From Gnetum montanum (taxonomy: Eukaryota; Streptophyta; Gnetopsida; Gnetales; Gnetaceae): a stretch of 39,636 nt of DNA. The notes beneath the pieces were generated by a model. That model ran no database searches. It was given only the letters and a program-made list of their open reading frames with translations, and had not been told where the DNA came from. The stretch spans positions 120,292 through 159,927 of the forward strand of contig MNCI01004119.1 in the NCBI GenBank assembly GCA_015680685.1, written 5' to 3'. Position numbers and translations under genes: made by a program. Positions within the stretch are counted from its first letter, which is position 1, and each line of letters opens with the position of its first letter. Below, in pieces: positions 9,328-21,100 of this stretch.

Positions 9328-11770
9328 TGTCTCTTTTGCAAGATAGTGATAACACAACATTTAGTGAGGCAATTCATTGGAGAACCAACGAAGAAGTTTG
9401 GAGTACTCAATCTTATGCATGAGTTTCATATGTTCATAGACACCCCAATGATACTCAAGGACTTTTTTCATCCAACTTAGACACCTCTAGTGAAGATGGG
9501 ACATCCCCTAGAACAAGAAGGCCCGTAAGGCCTAGGACCTTCTTAATGGGTAACAATAGTACATCAGGGGATGATTGGGAGACTTACAAAAGTCATGATG
9601 AGTTTTTCAGTTCCCTCTCTTTCTCTGCTCTTTCAATGTCAAGTTGTGACATGGATGACTATTCCTCAAGGGGTCAGTGTAGAAATAAAAATTGAACCCA
9701 TGGGCAAAGTCAGGAACGCCAACATGAACAAAGACAACATCGTCTCAACTCACAAACTCATAACCTACTTAGTGACGATGAACCCTTGTTGACCACTAAG
9801 AGCCTAATGCATATACAAGAGGCCATTCAAATATCTTCCAGGCATCGTAAGGAAAGCTGTCTACCTAGGCTTGATTTAAACAACTTTTCTGAGTTTTCAG
9901 GAGGCTATGATTTAGACCTACAACATCATTTACAAGCCTTCTATGATGCTTGTGTATGGAACAACATTGATAATGGATGACAAAGACTTAAGCTCTTCCC
10001 TATGATACTTGTTGGCCAAGAAAAAGTATGGTATAGGTCTTTAAAGCTGAAATCAATTCACCATTGGCCCACAATGGTAGAACTCTTCAATGAAAGATAT
10101 CGAACCTATGCAAGAGTGTCAGCCTTGAGGAGACAAATCCAAGAGTCGAAACAAGGGCAACATGAATCCTTAGACATGGCCTTGGAAATATATTACTCTT
10201 TTTTAAACAAATGCCTAGGCCATGGGTTCCTTGAGGAAAGGATAATGTATCACATCACGGATGGGCTTCGTAATGAAATAAGGGAGACCCTAGGGATGTA
10301 TGCCCCAGGTCAACTATATGAACTATGAATCCATCAATTCCAAGAGCTTATTAAGCGGGTAGCAAAAGAAGAAGGAGAAATAGCCAAATGGGAGAGTGTT
10401 GAAAAATCTCAATAGGACCAAACTCTTGAAGTAACAAAGGTCCATAATCATAAAGAGGAGAAATTAACTCACCTTGAGGAGGTGAAACTATCCCTACCTT
10501 TGCCAATACTAAAATCACTAGATGAAATCAAGGCAAAGATCAACAAGATGATGGAGTGGGTACATGAAAAATGTAGAGAATATGTAGACATTATTAGAGG
10601 GAGACCCACACAAGATAACTTTGACAACCAAAATAAACAGAGGATACCAAACCTAGAAACAAGACAAAACACCATTTGACAATCAAAAAGAAGGATTGAA
10701 CAAAATGAGGATAGGGGCTCAGCCACAAAACATAAGTATCAATGTGATGTTTGCCTGTACAATCACCCAAAAGGGCAATGCCCAATCTTGTCACATCTAC
10801 ATGAGCATTGGGGAAGAATATTACATTTAGATTTCGTATAGAAGTACATGGTTGGGTGCATTCTTGTTCCACAACTTTATGGGCAACCCCACAACTCATC
10901 GTACTATTCGTGGGAAAATTCTTACTAGCCTCAATATTGTGCTCAACTACAGTGGCAAAACCCCAAATCGTGGGGAAGGCCATCATCAAACTAGCCACAT
11001 CCTTCATACCATTCGAAACCAAGAACTTATCATGTTCAACACCTTGTTTCTCCAACTAGATCAACATCCTCTACTTCACCTTGTCGTTATCACTCTCTCA
11101 AGTATCATCAACCCATGTCCTCTCCTACAAGATCATCACCTCATGTTCCTTATACTTCTCCTTGCTCTCAATGCTCTCATCCTTCACCTCCTCTTACATT
11201 GCCACCAGTAGTAGCAAAAGGTTTTGCACCATAGCACCAACCCATGAACATTACTTATGTTGCTACTATTAATAACAGTGGAAGTCCTCCACAACGTCGG
11301 AAGCATCCTTTCTTTAGACATGGCCATAGAAAGAGATAGCATGATTCTGAAACTGCTACATCCTCCAACTCAGCACAAGCCCAACATTGTGATGCACCTT
11401 CCTCTTCAAACTCAACACCTCATGTTACCTTATCTAGGCCACCAATGAATACTCCAACAACTATGCGACCCAATGAATATAACCACAAGAGGAGACATAT
11501 CGATTCTTGCATGCCATCTTATGGGCACGAGTGCCATGGTGGGTTAGCTTCTTCTCACATGATCATATCTTATAATCTACCCCACTATGCCTACTTTAAT
11601 CAAGTGTGTGAACCCCAATTTGCATACATTCCTACCACCACACCAAAAGAAGCCTAGTGGTTTGAATATGACCAGATTCCAATATTTCCAACATGCATGG
11701 ATCCAAATTTTCCATTTATTAATCCTAGCCATGACCAAATTTTTAGTCATGGGGGTTACCCCCCATTCTA
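9328..11770 (+). pseudogene. Decayed gag of the outer element
   Basis: Gag proteins form the virus-like particle. The reading starts MSLLQDSDN at 9328 and is interrupted by several stops, so the open pieces 9786-9980, 10002-10328 and 10482-10679 are fragments of one gene. The middle carries the retrotransposon gag domain pattern: FSEFSGGYDLDLQHHLQAF, then WYRSLKLKSIHHW, and LGHGFLEERIMYHITDGLR. A zinc-knuckle-like C-x2-C-x3-H-x4-C lies at 10743-10781 with the phrase HPKGQCP; the usual CCHC spacing is x4 between the second C and the H. The rest is a long Ser/Pro/His-rich tail. The same gag, including the odd knuckle, is found at 22000-24369 and 37140-39636. Its tail is closest to the latter. 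No protease follows. Confidence 0.75.
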
Positions 11771-12210
11771 ATTTCTAGGATTCTTAAGTGTCTTTTGACT
11801 TTTTGTGTTACACATTTTTGGTTTTACAACTTTTTGTTTTCATATTATTTGTTTTACATCTTTTTATTTTTTAGGATTATTGATCTTTTCTAAGTTTTTG
11901 TTTTACACCATCGTTAGTATATTTAATATTTATTGAATACTCTTTTACTTTCTTTATATTTTCTTATGTTTGGTATAATTCTCTACTCTTTTTGCTAGTA
12001 AGGTGCCAGGTACAATGGTAATGTGCTACTCAATGGTGGTATGTTTCATTTATAATTTGATTGTTGATGTCTGGTTTCTGACTTTGATTGTTGTTACTGA
12101 TAACTAGGACATGGTTTCTTTTTATGTAACAAGCAATGAGTCCACATCATCCACCCATCCACTTACTCTATGGTTTTCCTTGTTTTGGAAGTATGTAGTC
12201 TCTTTTCATT
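11771..12210 (+). other. Post-gag spacer of the outer element
   Basis: T-rich non-coding DNA with repeated TTTTTGTTTTACA-like words, then GAGTCCACATCATCCACCC. The reverse complement of both parts occurs in the minus-strand relatives between integrase and the extra ORF (about 17770-18170) and at 36740-37090. It therefore corresponds to the post-pol spacer, and there is no pol between it and gag. Confidence 0.6.
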
Positions 12211-13110
12211 TGATGAGCGGCTAGGTATCCCTAAAACCCAACCATGCGAATCACGAGCGTTCATGCTCGACTCGGTCGAAATCCGCAGACTGTAAGCACT
12301 TAACACATACCAGACTTCTAACTAGTGAAACCTTGGGTTAGAATGGTCGTTGTCATTCTAATCTCACTTGTGAGGTTCTGTTTACGATGGTTAAGTGAGA
12401 CTAAGGCTAATGATTTTTCTATCTTTTTAATTATCTTTTTGGTGAATAATTATCTTGGAAAATAAGGATAGAATATTAATTAATCTAAAATTATCTTAAT
12501 CTAAATCTTAACTACTCCTAACATAAGTATCCGATCCCATCTTCCGAGCATGTTCTGAGCATCTCCTAACACTTCTGGGTTACCAGACATTAAGCGTCAC
12601 TGGACATACCAAGTGTTTGGGTTATGTTCGAGATGGTCGTACTTATGGCCTTAATGAACTACGAATGAACAATAACAATTGAAATTATAATAACGAAAAC
12701 ATAAGTAATTAACAAGTAACTAATAAAGCATAAACATATTAAACTATTAAATGCATAAAATAACTAAGTCCAAATGCTACAAGGATTACTTGAATAGTTC
12801 GTCTTTATTGCCATCATGCCAATGGGCTTAGATACACCAACGCTCGAATAAAGAGCCATTCACTTTTCTTACACCTGCTGCGGGCACTTGGAAAATATTC
12901 TATCTCCTGCGAGAACAAACTGCAAGAGCTTTGCTACAACTACTCAAAAGATGCCTAAATGAGGCGGAAGGCCCTTTTATTTATAGGTCGGGAAAGGTGG
13001 CTGCGTAAACGGGGCCACGTCTACGCAGGGTGGCTATGTCAACGGGCCCACGTTGACGCGGCCACGTATACGCAGCCTAGTCGATGAATTGACTAAATGA
13101 CACTTCATCA
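12211..13110 (-). repeat. 3' LTR of copy A
   Basis: This is a 900-bp LTR. On the plus strand it starts TGATGAGCGGC and ends CACTTCATCA, giving TGATGA/TCATCA termini. It matches 24536-25433 at roughly nine in ten bases by eye. The TATA box is at 12978-12985 (reverse strand TATAAATA). GC-rich repeats based on GGCCACGTATACGCAG lie just upstream of it (13010-13075). Confidence 0.9.
12978..13075 (-). promoter_or_regulatory. LTR promoter of copy A: TATA box plus GC-rich repeats
   Basis: On the minus strand TATAAATA (12985-12978) is preceded within 90 bp by three related words: GGGCCACGTCTACGCAG-like, GGGCCCACGTTGACGCG and GGCCACGTATACGCAG (13060-13075). The exact 16-base word also occurs before the internal TATA box of copy B (28928-28943). 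Confidence 0.6.
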
Positions 13111-13120
13111 TACCCCCACG
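13111..13120 (-). other. Polypurine tract of copy A
   Basis: The minus strand reads CGTGGGGGTA directly before the 3' LTR. The same purine block precedes the outer element's 3' LTR (CATGGGGGTA) and, mutated, the LTR at 25433. It would prime plus-strand DNA synthesis. Confidence 0.7.
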
Positions 13121-13361
13121 ACTGAGCAAAAACTCGTCCTCAAGTTACTTTACAATTTGGAAGGTATGGATTCTTATTTACAACACACATAAATTAAACA
13201 CATACATGACACACACATGACACAACATAAATTTAACTAAGTGCCTGAGTTACAGAGGGGGACCAATTACAAAAATGGCAGTGTTCAGAGAGAAAATTAA
13301 ATGCCTCGTTGGTCCTAGAACCTCTACTGTGTAGGATGATGCACAAAATTGTTGGAGAAGA
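13121..13361 (-). other. 3' untranslated part of copy A
   Basis: Non-coding sequence between the extra ORF and the polypurine tract, with ACATGACACACACATGACACA-like short repeats at about 13203-13225. The equivalent in copy B is 25444-25684. Confidence 0.5.
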
Positions 13362-16216
13362 TCACACCATCCTTGGGGGTGGTGGTTCTGACGGACCTTC
13401 TCCAGCCTCTGGCCCATGCGTTGGTGGCGACACGGATGTCGGTAGTCCTGCGGGAGTTGCAACTTCTGGAGGTAGCCGAAAAGCCTCCAAGAGAGCCCTC
13501 ATTTTTTCTTCTTTACTTCTAGGGTCGTTCACGGTCCAGGCAGCTTCTCCAATGTGTGCTAGAACTAGAACTTCCCAAGGGCAAGGTAGCACTGGGATGA
13601 GTTCTTTTAAGTTGAAAAACCAGGCTACGAATTATTTGCGTTTGATGTCGAACACTCGAATTGATGCCTGCAGTTGCTGGTAGTCATTCATTCTTCGGGC
13701 CAGGTCCTCCGTGACTGTACGTTGTCCTTCAAAGCTTGGGCGGAGGACCTCGAGTTCTGCGTTTGCTGTTGCCAGCTTTTGTTTTGTTGCCTTGTGCGCC
13801 TGGAACTCTACCTCGTATAAGGAATATAAGGTAGCCACTTGCTTTTCTAACTCTGACCGTAGTCTCCCGGCTATGAGCATAGCCAGGTTTGCATATCAAA
13901 GGTTGGCCAACTCCATGTATTCTATCATTTCCTTGATCTGTAGCTCCTTTAGGTAGATTTCCGTTGTATTATAGGCATTCAATCCATCGAAGATAGATGG
14001 CCATATATTTCCTCCCTCTCGGAGCTGCTGGAGCGCTTGGTTCATCTTAGCTTTAGTGACTTGAATGTGCTTCTCGTTTACCTCCTTCTACAATCCCACC
14101 TGATCCTTGTAATGATTTTTGACTTTTTTGAACTTTAGGGCCTCATTTTTCCAGGTGGAAATTTCGATTGTAGACTTTTTTCGCAATGCCCAAACCTCCT
14201 CCATTAATAGATTTTGATTTTCAGCTACTAACCTTCTTATGTCCATGTTCACCCTAGCTAGCTCCTCCTGCTGTTGGTGGATGAAATTCTTCATGTGTTC
14301 GTTCTCTGCACCAACATTGCATAGGCAATGAACTTTCGCGGTCAGTTGTACGTTCTCCTGGTGAACCTCCACCAAGTCCTTTTCTAAGTGATGCACTCGG
14401 GCATCTGCTATGGACTTGTCGAGGATCGCCATCTCACGCACATCCTCAACAACCTGTAGTTTAAGTTGAAGTTGCTGAAAAGCTTCATCTCTGGTGATTT
14501 CACAGTTGAGGATGGTAGGATCGGCAAGCTGGGCTTTTAATTGGGCTACCTCAGTTGCCAAGCGCTAACAAGCGACTTGAGCAGCTTCTAGTTGCCCCTC
14601 CAAAACAAGGCTCTTGCCCCTTGCCAATAGCAGCTCTGACTAGGTTGTAGTGATGTTGTCTGGAAGGTCAAAGACATCCGGAAGCGGTTTCCCAGTTTCT
14701 ACCAGTCGGTCCAACAATTCTTCATGTTGGGCTGCATCAATCTTGCTACGTGAAGTTTCGGCAGACACCTGTACATCTTGTAATCCATGAATGTTTGGTA
14801 CAGGTGTACCAGTGCATTGAGAGCTGTAGCAATTGTATCAGAAACCACTTCAATCGCAACTTCCTATCCCTGGTGCTGCATCACCAGGACCGTCGCCTCT
14901 TCACCATCCTCCAAGCATACCAAGAAGGTAGCAACATTCCCTGAGATTTTGGGGAATAACTATTGAGTTGCGGTTGATACATCTCATATTCTTAGATCTG
15001 TTCTAGTTGGAATTGGTGCTCGGGCAGTGGAGAATATCGGCCCTTCCCTTTCAAGAAAGTTGACTAATTGAGCCACTTGCTCCAAGTGGCTCATGACAGG
15101 GTGATAGACTGAAGGGTCTTCTCCTGCACTAGTCCTGCCAGATTGCTCTTGCTGGCTCAAAAGAGTTTCTCAGATCTAGCGGATGTATTTTTCTATGTTT
15201 TGCGAGCCCTGCTGCGTTGTTTGTACAAGTGGTGGAGGTGGTTGCTACTCTTCCTCTATCTGTGTGGTGGTAGTCATTTTATCTTTCATCATCTCTCACC
15301 ATGAGGCAATTGGGGCACGTTGGATGATATCATTATAGTACCGTGCTATCCCTGCCCGTTTGCATAACTTTCGGATTAGGTAGGGAAAGGGGAGAGCTTG
15401 TCTTCTACGTTTGTTCTTAGCGAACCTTTTTTCAATCTCCAGAAATAACAGTTGTGGAAGACTCATGGGAAATTTCCCACTCAAGGTGGCACACGCACGA
15501 GTGGAGAAGGCAGTGATTTTGTTGGGTCTTACCGTTGGATTCAAATGGTAAGATGCGATCTTTGAGTTTACTCTCTCCACCATGGTCAAGGAGCCGAATT
15601 CCTTGCGCTCTACCCCATAGCATCGTTTGATCCATTGCACCTTTACCTCTAGATTAGCTTGTTTTGGAATTTCTACCACATCTGCCCTAGTTTCAGGCAA
15701 CCCCAGAGCTTGCGCTATTACTTTTGAAGAGTAAGAAACATAAATGTCTTTGATTCTTACTCTTGACCCTGGTTGTCGATTCGAGCAAAAGAGATAAGTT
15801 TCTTCTAAGTACCACTCACCATTGGTTGTGATGATTGGCCACATTGGAGAGTTTTGTAGTTGGAGTCTCACGTTTTCTGGAGTGTGCTCGAGGAATGGTC
15901 CAATATTTAGCTCTTGGAGGACCATTCGTTGCACCTCGCGTGGCGTGATAGCATCAAGGCAGGCTTGGGTCACGGTGACCTCAAGCCACGGTTCTATCCC
16001 AGGAGTCTCATCCCCCAGCGATTGCTTGCTAGGAATCTCCTCTTCGGGAATCTGGTGAATAGATTCCACGTCAGGTCTTTTGCGAAAGGGCCTAGTTGCA
16101 TGAGAGCCCTTTGCATACTCTGGCGGTTGCACTCTTCATCCCCTTCCCGTGCGTGGGCGCTTGTCCCTTGGTTGTGACGGTCCTTCATCCCTTGGGTGCC
16201 TCGGTTTGGGTGCCAT
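13362..16216 (-). pseudogene. Extra 3' ORF of copy A: globular domain plus long coiled coil
   Basis: This is a long reading on the same strand as pol, after integrase. It starts MAPKPRHPRD at 16216 and ends PPPPRMV at 13362, about 950 codons if intact. Residues about 30-310 (open at 16132-15296) are a folded domain with WPIITTNGEWYLEETYLF, VRIKDIYVSYSSKVI and ALPFPYLIRKLCKRAGIARY. It resembles the domain annotated in databases as putative plant transposon protein, and less surely ATHILA ORF1. A linker with ARAPIPTRTD and ATVLVMQHQG follows. Then comes a heptad-rich coiled coil (14561-14088 and 13880-13632; QLKAQLADP, LEKDLVEVHQENVQL) and a short C-terminal region with PRSKEEKMRALLEAF. It has a TGA at codon 27, further stops and one frameshift between 15296 and 14561. 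Its function is unknown. Position suggests an env-like or accessory product, but no membrane segment is visible. Confidence 0.75.
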
Positions 16217-16396
16217 CTACAATAAAACATAACCATCAGTTAGACCATTCATAAGTAGTTTAAGATGGTCCATATATACTTTCTCAGTTTGGCCAAGTTA
16301 TGTTAATGGCATAGGCACACCGTTAAGTTTCCTGGAACATTAAGCTAGGGGTTAGGGCCAAAGTTTTCATAATTAACAAACTAATTAATTAATTAC
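16217..16396 (-). other. Predicted 5'UTR intron of the extra ORF (copy A)
   Basis: On the minus strand a GTAATTAATT donor (16396) and an ATTGTAG acceptor (ending 16217) bound 180 nt, and the acceptor touches the ATG of the extra ORF. Donor and acceptor fall at the same places in copy B (28717, 28530) and in the third element (35314, 35012). This is an inference from conservation; no transcript was seen. Confidence 0.45.
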
Positions 16397-16575
16397 ACAA
16401 GGGCACCACCCCCCACGACTGAGAGCATACCTCCGGGTGCGTAAAAGGGCAAGGACAGGTTGATGCAGACACGCGATGGAAGGTAGGTGCATTGGAAAGG
16501 GTTAGGCAGATAAAACGGTAAAAACTCCCCTCAATTTGGACTCCAAATGATGAAAAATAAAGAAGTATGGTAGGG

Positions 16576-16625
16576 TATATATAGGGGTTGGGCGCTACGT
16601 CGATGGGGCCCCGTATATGTAGCAC
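16576..16625 (-). promoter_or_regulatory. Internal promoter upstream of the extra ORF (copy A)
   Basis: On the minus strand TATATATA (16583-16576) lies about 360 bp before the extra ORF start. It is preceded by ACGTCGATGGGGCCCCGTAT-like sequence, which matches the repeats next to the TATA box in this element's LTR. Copy B has two better preserved units. This supports a separate start for the extra ORF's mRNA. Confidence 0.5.
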
Positions 16626-18190
16626 TGTTCACCCATGGACCAGTGTTGACCAACCAATAAAACACCTAAAATGATGAATTTGAAAACCCAAATTGAGGCG
16701 GTTGAAGCGTAGAAAAGGCTCGATCATGGATGAGGATAGGAGGAAGGTAATTAAGCGTGAAAAAGAGACAAAATTGGAGAACAGGATTGAAAAAGAACTT
16801 AGCGAGAAAGAAATTGAATGATGGGACACTGAAACCAGTTAACCAAGAAATCCAAAGGATGGGAGGCTTAACAGGTAGAACCAAGAGTATGCAAGTGGGT
16901 CCTCCCCATAGCAGGCAACAACCTTTATAGCCCTTGCATACCCTCAACACTAGGGTCTATGGGCCTGGGTGCAAAGAATTGGTGTGGACTAGTTAAGACT
17001 CCAAACCAAGAGAACCCGCCAAGGCATGAGAGACCTACAGAAAACACGACGAACACATAAAACATAAAAAGGGCAGTGAGGTGAGTATGGAGAGGAGTGG
17101 GAACAGAGGGAGAGGAGAGAATGGGAATTCTGAGTGTTGGCCACATGAAACCTTGTGTGCGATTGTGGTCAAGTGACTCAGAAGAACCTGCCTTGAGTTT
17201 AGACCCAAAACCAGCCATAGTCAATGACATCGCAGTAATAAAAAAAGTCCCGACCATCCCCGAAGGAAGCAAGAATGACCCCACAGATAACCACCACTCC
17301 AAGAAACGTGAGAAGAAGGAAGTGAAATGGGACAAAGTTAGAGGGGACCAAGGAAGTCCTAGAACTAGTGCATGCAGCCTGTGAGAGGTGGTCTAAGGGG
17401 TGTGCTTTGAATTCCCCTGCGATTCGTTTTTCTTTTCTTTTGTTCGGGGGAACCACACCATGCGAAGACCCATGCGTGTTTGCATACATTCGACCAAGGG
17501 GTGTGCTTTGAATCCTGATGTTTTTTTTTTGAATTTTTTTAGTGAGGACCACACCATGCAAGGTTGAACTGCCTAGAAGCTTCCATGGAAAGAGACTTGG
17601 AGTGGGAGGAAATCCATAAGGGCATACCCGCAACCTGGGGAACAGAATAGAACAACGAATAAAGCATTCCCCTTGAAGTCACACCCAATTCAAACCATTG
17701 GGTCATTCCTTAGTATGGGAACTACACAAGTCACACATTAGTTAAAATGTTTTTAAGTGAAGGGGTTACATGTTTGCAATAGAAGGAAAACCATGGAATG
17801 GTGAATGGGCGAATGACGTGGACTCACTGCCGAGTTTATGAAGTGAAAACAACGTAAAATCCAAGGAAAACCATGAAATGGCGAGAGCCAGATAATGAGG
17901 AAGACTATTATAGTATCCATCGTAATGAAAACCGACCGTGCTGAACGTCTGAATACAATACAATGACATCTGCCATTATGTGAAAAAACTAGACGGGTAT
18001 AAAAAATAAAAAATAATTAAAGAAAATGAAAAGATGTGTAAAGAATGTGCAAACGTATGAATGATGGTGAAAGAAAAAAAAGTGTAAAACAAAAAATTTT
18101 AAAACAATAAAAATGATAACACAAAGAAATTTAAAACAAAAAATTGTAAAACAAAAAATGATAAAAATGGTGAGGGGAGTAGGGAATGGA
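16626..18190 (-). other. Spacer between integrase and internal promoter (copy A)
   Basis: Apparent open frames on both strands here lack family features or coding consistency. An imperfect tandem duplication of about 100 bp is visible: AAGGGGTGTGCTTTGAAT at 17395-17412 and 17496-17513, with CCACACCATGC at 17453 and 17549. An A-rich stretch with TGTAAAACAAAAAAT words fills 18000-18170. Positions about 16980-18248 are missing from copy B but have a counterpart in the third element. Confidence 0.5.
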
Positions 18191-21100
18191 TCAGCAGGGA
18201 TGATGGTCTCCCCCACAACTGGGTGGAAAGGAGGAGACATGAAAAATGGAACGAGGACGACTAGTTGATGACAAGGCGGTGGCACTAGTTGTGTGAAGTT
18301 CATAGAAAGGTTTTAATTGTTGGCGGTTAACTAATTGTGTTCTAGTGGGGTCCCCAGGTTTGTGGATGAGCAAGGCCCTGGATGGGAAGGTTTCATAGAC
18401 AATATAAGGTCCCTCCCATAGTGTCTGAAACTTTGTCGGTTGGGATACATGTGAGGGGTTCCAATACAATACCTTGTCTCCACATCTAAATGTGACCTTT
18501 CGAATTCTAAGATCATGTCGTTTCTTGTTATAGGCCTTGTGGGTTTCATTTAAAAATAGGACCACTAATCAGTTCTCATCTAGCACACTTAAATTGATTA
18601 ATCGTTCACATTGTGCTAGTGGTAGGTCAAGGCCAAGGTCACTGGCTGTGGATAGTGTTTGAAGTTCTGCTTGGATTGGAAGTGTTGGCAACTTTCCATA
18701 CACTAACTCGTAGGGATAGTACCCTACAAGAAGTTTCCAAGTGGAGCAATAGGCCCATAGGGCATCGTTGAGCTTGGTACTCCAATCCCTCCTATATTTG
18801 CTAATGGTTTGAATGAGGATCTTGGTGATCTCCCTATTGGTGACTTCGACCTGCCCATTGGCTTGGGGGGGATAGGGGGTTGTAAATTTATGTATTACCC
18901 CTAAGCGTTGCATGAGTTTTCGAAAAGTGACACCTGTGAAGTGAGTCCCATTGTCAGAAATGAGTGCACGTGGCACTCCAAACTTAGTAACAATTTGTTG
19001 CTGGAAAAATCGTGCGGTGGTGTTGGAAGAACAGTTGACGATGGCTGTGGCTTCTACCCACTTTGTACAGTAGTCGACAACGACGATGATGTATGCCTTC
19101 CCATTTGACAAGGGGGTGATGGGCCCCATGAAGTCGATATCCCAGATGTTGAAGGGCTCTAGTGGCTGGATCCATTTGTTGAGGTCCCTCCAACCATGCC
19201 AACATCCCACCATCTCTTTGTCATCGTTCATAGGAGCAGGTGAATCATTGTGCGTCCCCAAAAAGTGTAGGCCAGTAATACCTTGCAAGTAGGATTTTAA
19301 TGGTCGTTTGGAGTCCAGCATAGTGGCCCCCACAAGGGCCCTCTTGAGCATCTTGGTGGATGTGCAGCGTATCGTCATCAGGGACACACCATCGAACCAA
19401 GCCATCTACACACACCTTGTAGTGATGGCCATTGATTTCCATGAAATGCTTGGCTTTATGGAGAAACTGCTATTTCTACCGATGGTTCCATTCTTTTGGC
19501 AACTCCTAGGTTGTAAGGTTAGTGAGGATATGGTTGAACTAAGGAGATTCCTTGGGTGTTTGAGGATCAATGATGCCTGTGAAGAGGAGTTCATCTGGAA
19601 ACTGGTCGGATAAAGGCTCATCCTCTTCTACATCATCCCATCGTAACTGAGACAAGTGGTTAGCAACCACATTCTTGGTCCCCTTTCTGTCTACCATGGT
19701 GAGATCAAACTCGTGAAGAATCACCAACCACTAGATTATATGGGGGCTCACCATTGGTTTGTTCATTAGGAATCAAATAGCACTGTGGTCAGTGTGCACA
19801 AACACCTCGTATCTAAGCACATTGTGTTGGAATTTGTCCAAGGCGAACACCACCACCATCAACTCCTTCTTGGTGGTGGTATAGTTCAGTTGAGCACCCA
19901 CAATGCTACAGCTTGCACAGTGGATATAATATGGACGTTTTTGATCGTCACACTATGTAAGCATGGCTCCCAAGGTGTAGTTGGAGGCATCTATCATAAT
20001 GTGAAAAGGTCTGGACCAATTAGGTGCCCGTAGAATCGGAGCTTCTATGAGTTTCTGATTCAGCGCTTGGAATGTAGACTCGCATTCCTTGGTCCAAAAA
20101 AATGGAGCGTCCTTCTTTGTAAGTTCTACCAATGGCTTGGCTATCTTCAAGAAGTGCTCTATGAAATGCCGGTAGTAACGAAGGTGTCGAAGGAATGACC
20201 GAACATCTTTGATGGTACTTAGTTGTCGGGTTATTCCTTGGATGACCCTGATCTTTTCAGGGTCTACGCTGATCCTTGTTGATGAGATGCGATGCCCCAA
20301 CACAATGCCCTCTTGGACCATCAGATGGCTCTTTTGCCAATTGAGCCTCAGATTGGTGTCTACACACCTCTTTAGAACCTGCTCGAGACAATCCAAGGCT
20401 TGCTCAAAAGTGGCCCCATAGGTGGAGAATTCATCCATGAAGACCTCTACACCATTGTCGATTTGTTGCTAGAAGATGCTTAGGACAAGGCATTGGAACA
20501 TCGCAGGTGCATTGCATAGGCCAAAGGGCATCTTCTTATATGCGAAAGTCCCCCATGGACTTGTAAACGTTGTTTTGGCTTGGTCCTCTAGTGCTATTTG
20601 GATTTGGTTATAACCACTATAACTATCCAAAAAAATGTAATAACTGTGTCCTATGATGGTGTCCAACACTTGGTCCACAAATGGGAGCGGGAAGTGGTCC
20701 TTGAAGGTCACCATGTTGAGTAATCGGAAATCAATACAGACCCTCCACTTGCCACCTTTTTTGGGTACGATAATGAGTGGGCTAACCCATTCGCTATCGG
20801 CGATAGAATAGATGAATCCCGCCTTAAGCAACTGTTCAATTTCATCTTTTATAAACTGCTTCAATTTCGGGTTCAACCATCTTTGTGGTTGTCATCGTGG
20901 CTTCATGGAAGGGTCAAGATAGATCCGATGCTGGTAGACCCTGGGATCAACTCCAGTCAACTCAGGATATGACCATGCGAATGCAACAACCCATTTGTTT
21001 ACCATCACTAGCAACTTCTTTTTATGTTCAGGAGCAAGAGCGACATTGATAATTACTGACTTGCCATTTTGCAAGAATGCATATTCCAAGTGAGCTGTTA

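Noticed and set aside
12201-12210. Target duplication TCATT for copy A
   Set aside because: The right end of the inserted DNA is a truncated copy B, so no matching partner exists to test it.
13309-13683. 124-codon plus-strand open frame
   Set aside because: It is the antisense of the C-terminal part of the extra ORF. The minus-strand reading is conserved in copy B, so this one is a shadow.
17097-17633. Overlapping open frames of 95-144 codons on both strands
   Set aside because: They lie in the post-integrase spacer, which is deleted in copy B and not conserved as protein in the third element.
18908-19613. Plus-strand open frames within integrase and RNase H
   Set aside because: Antisense shadows of pol. 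The minus strand carries the recognisable D,D35E and RNase H motifs.
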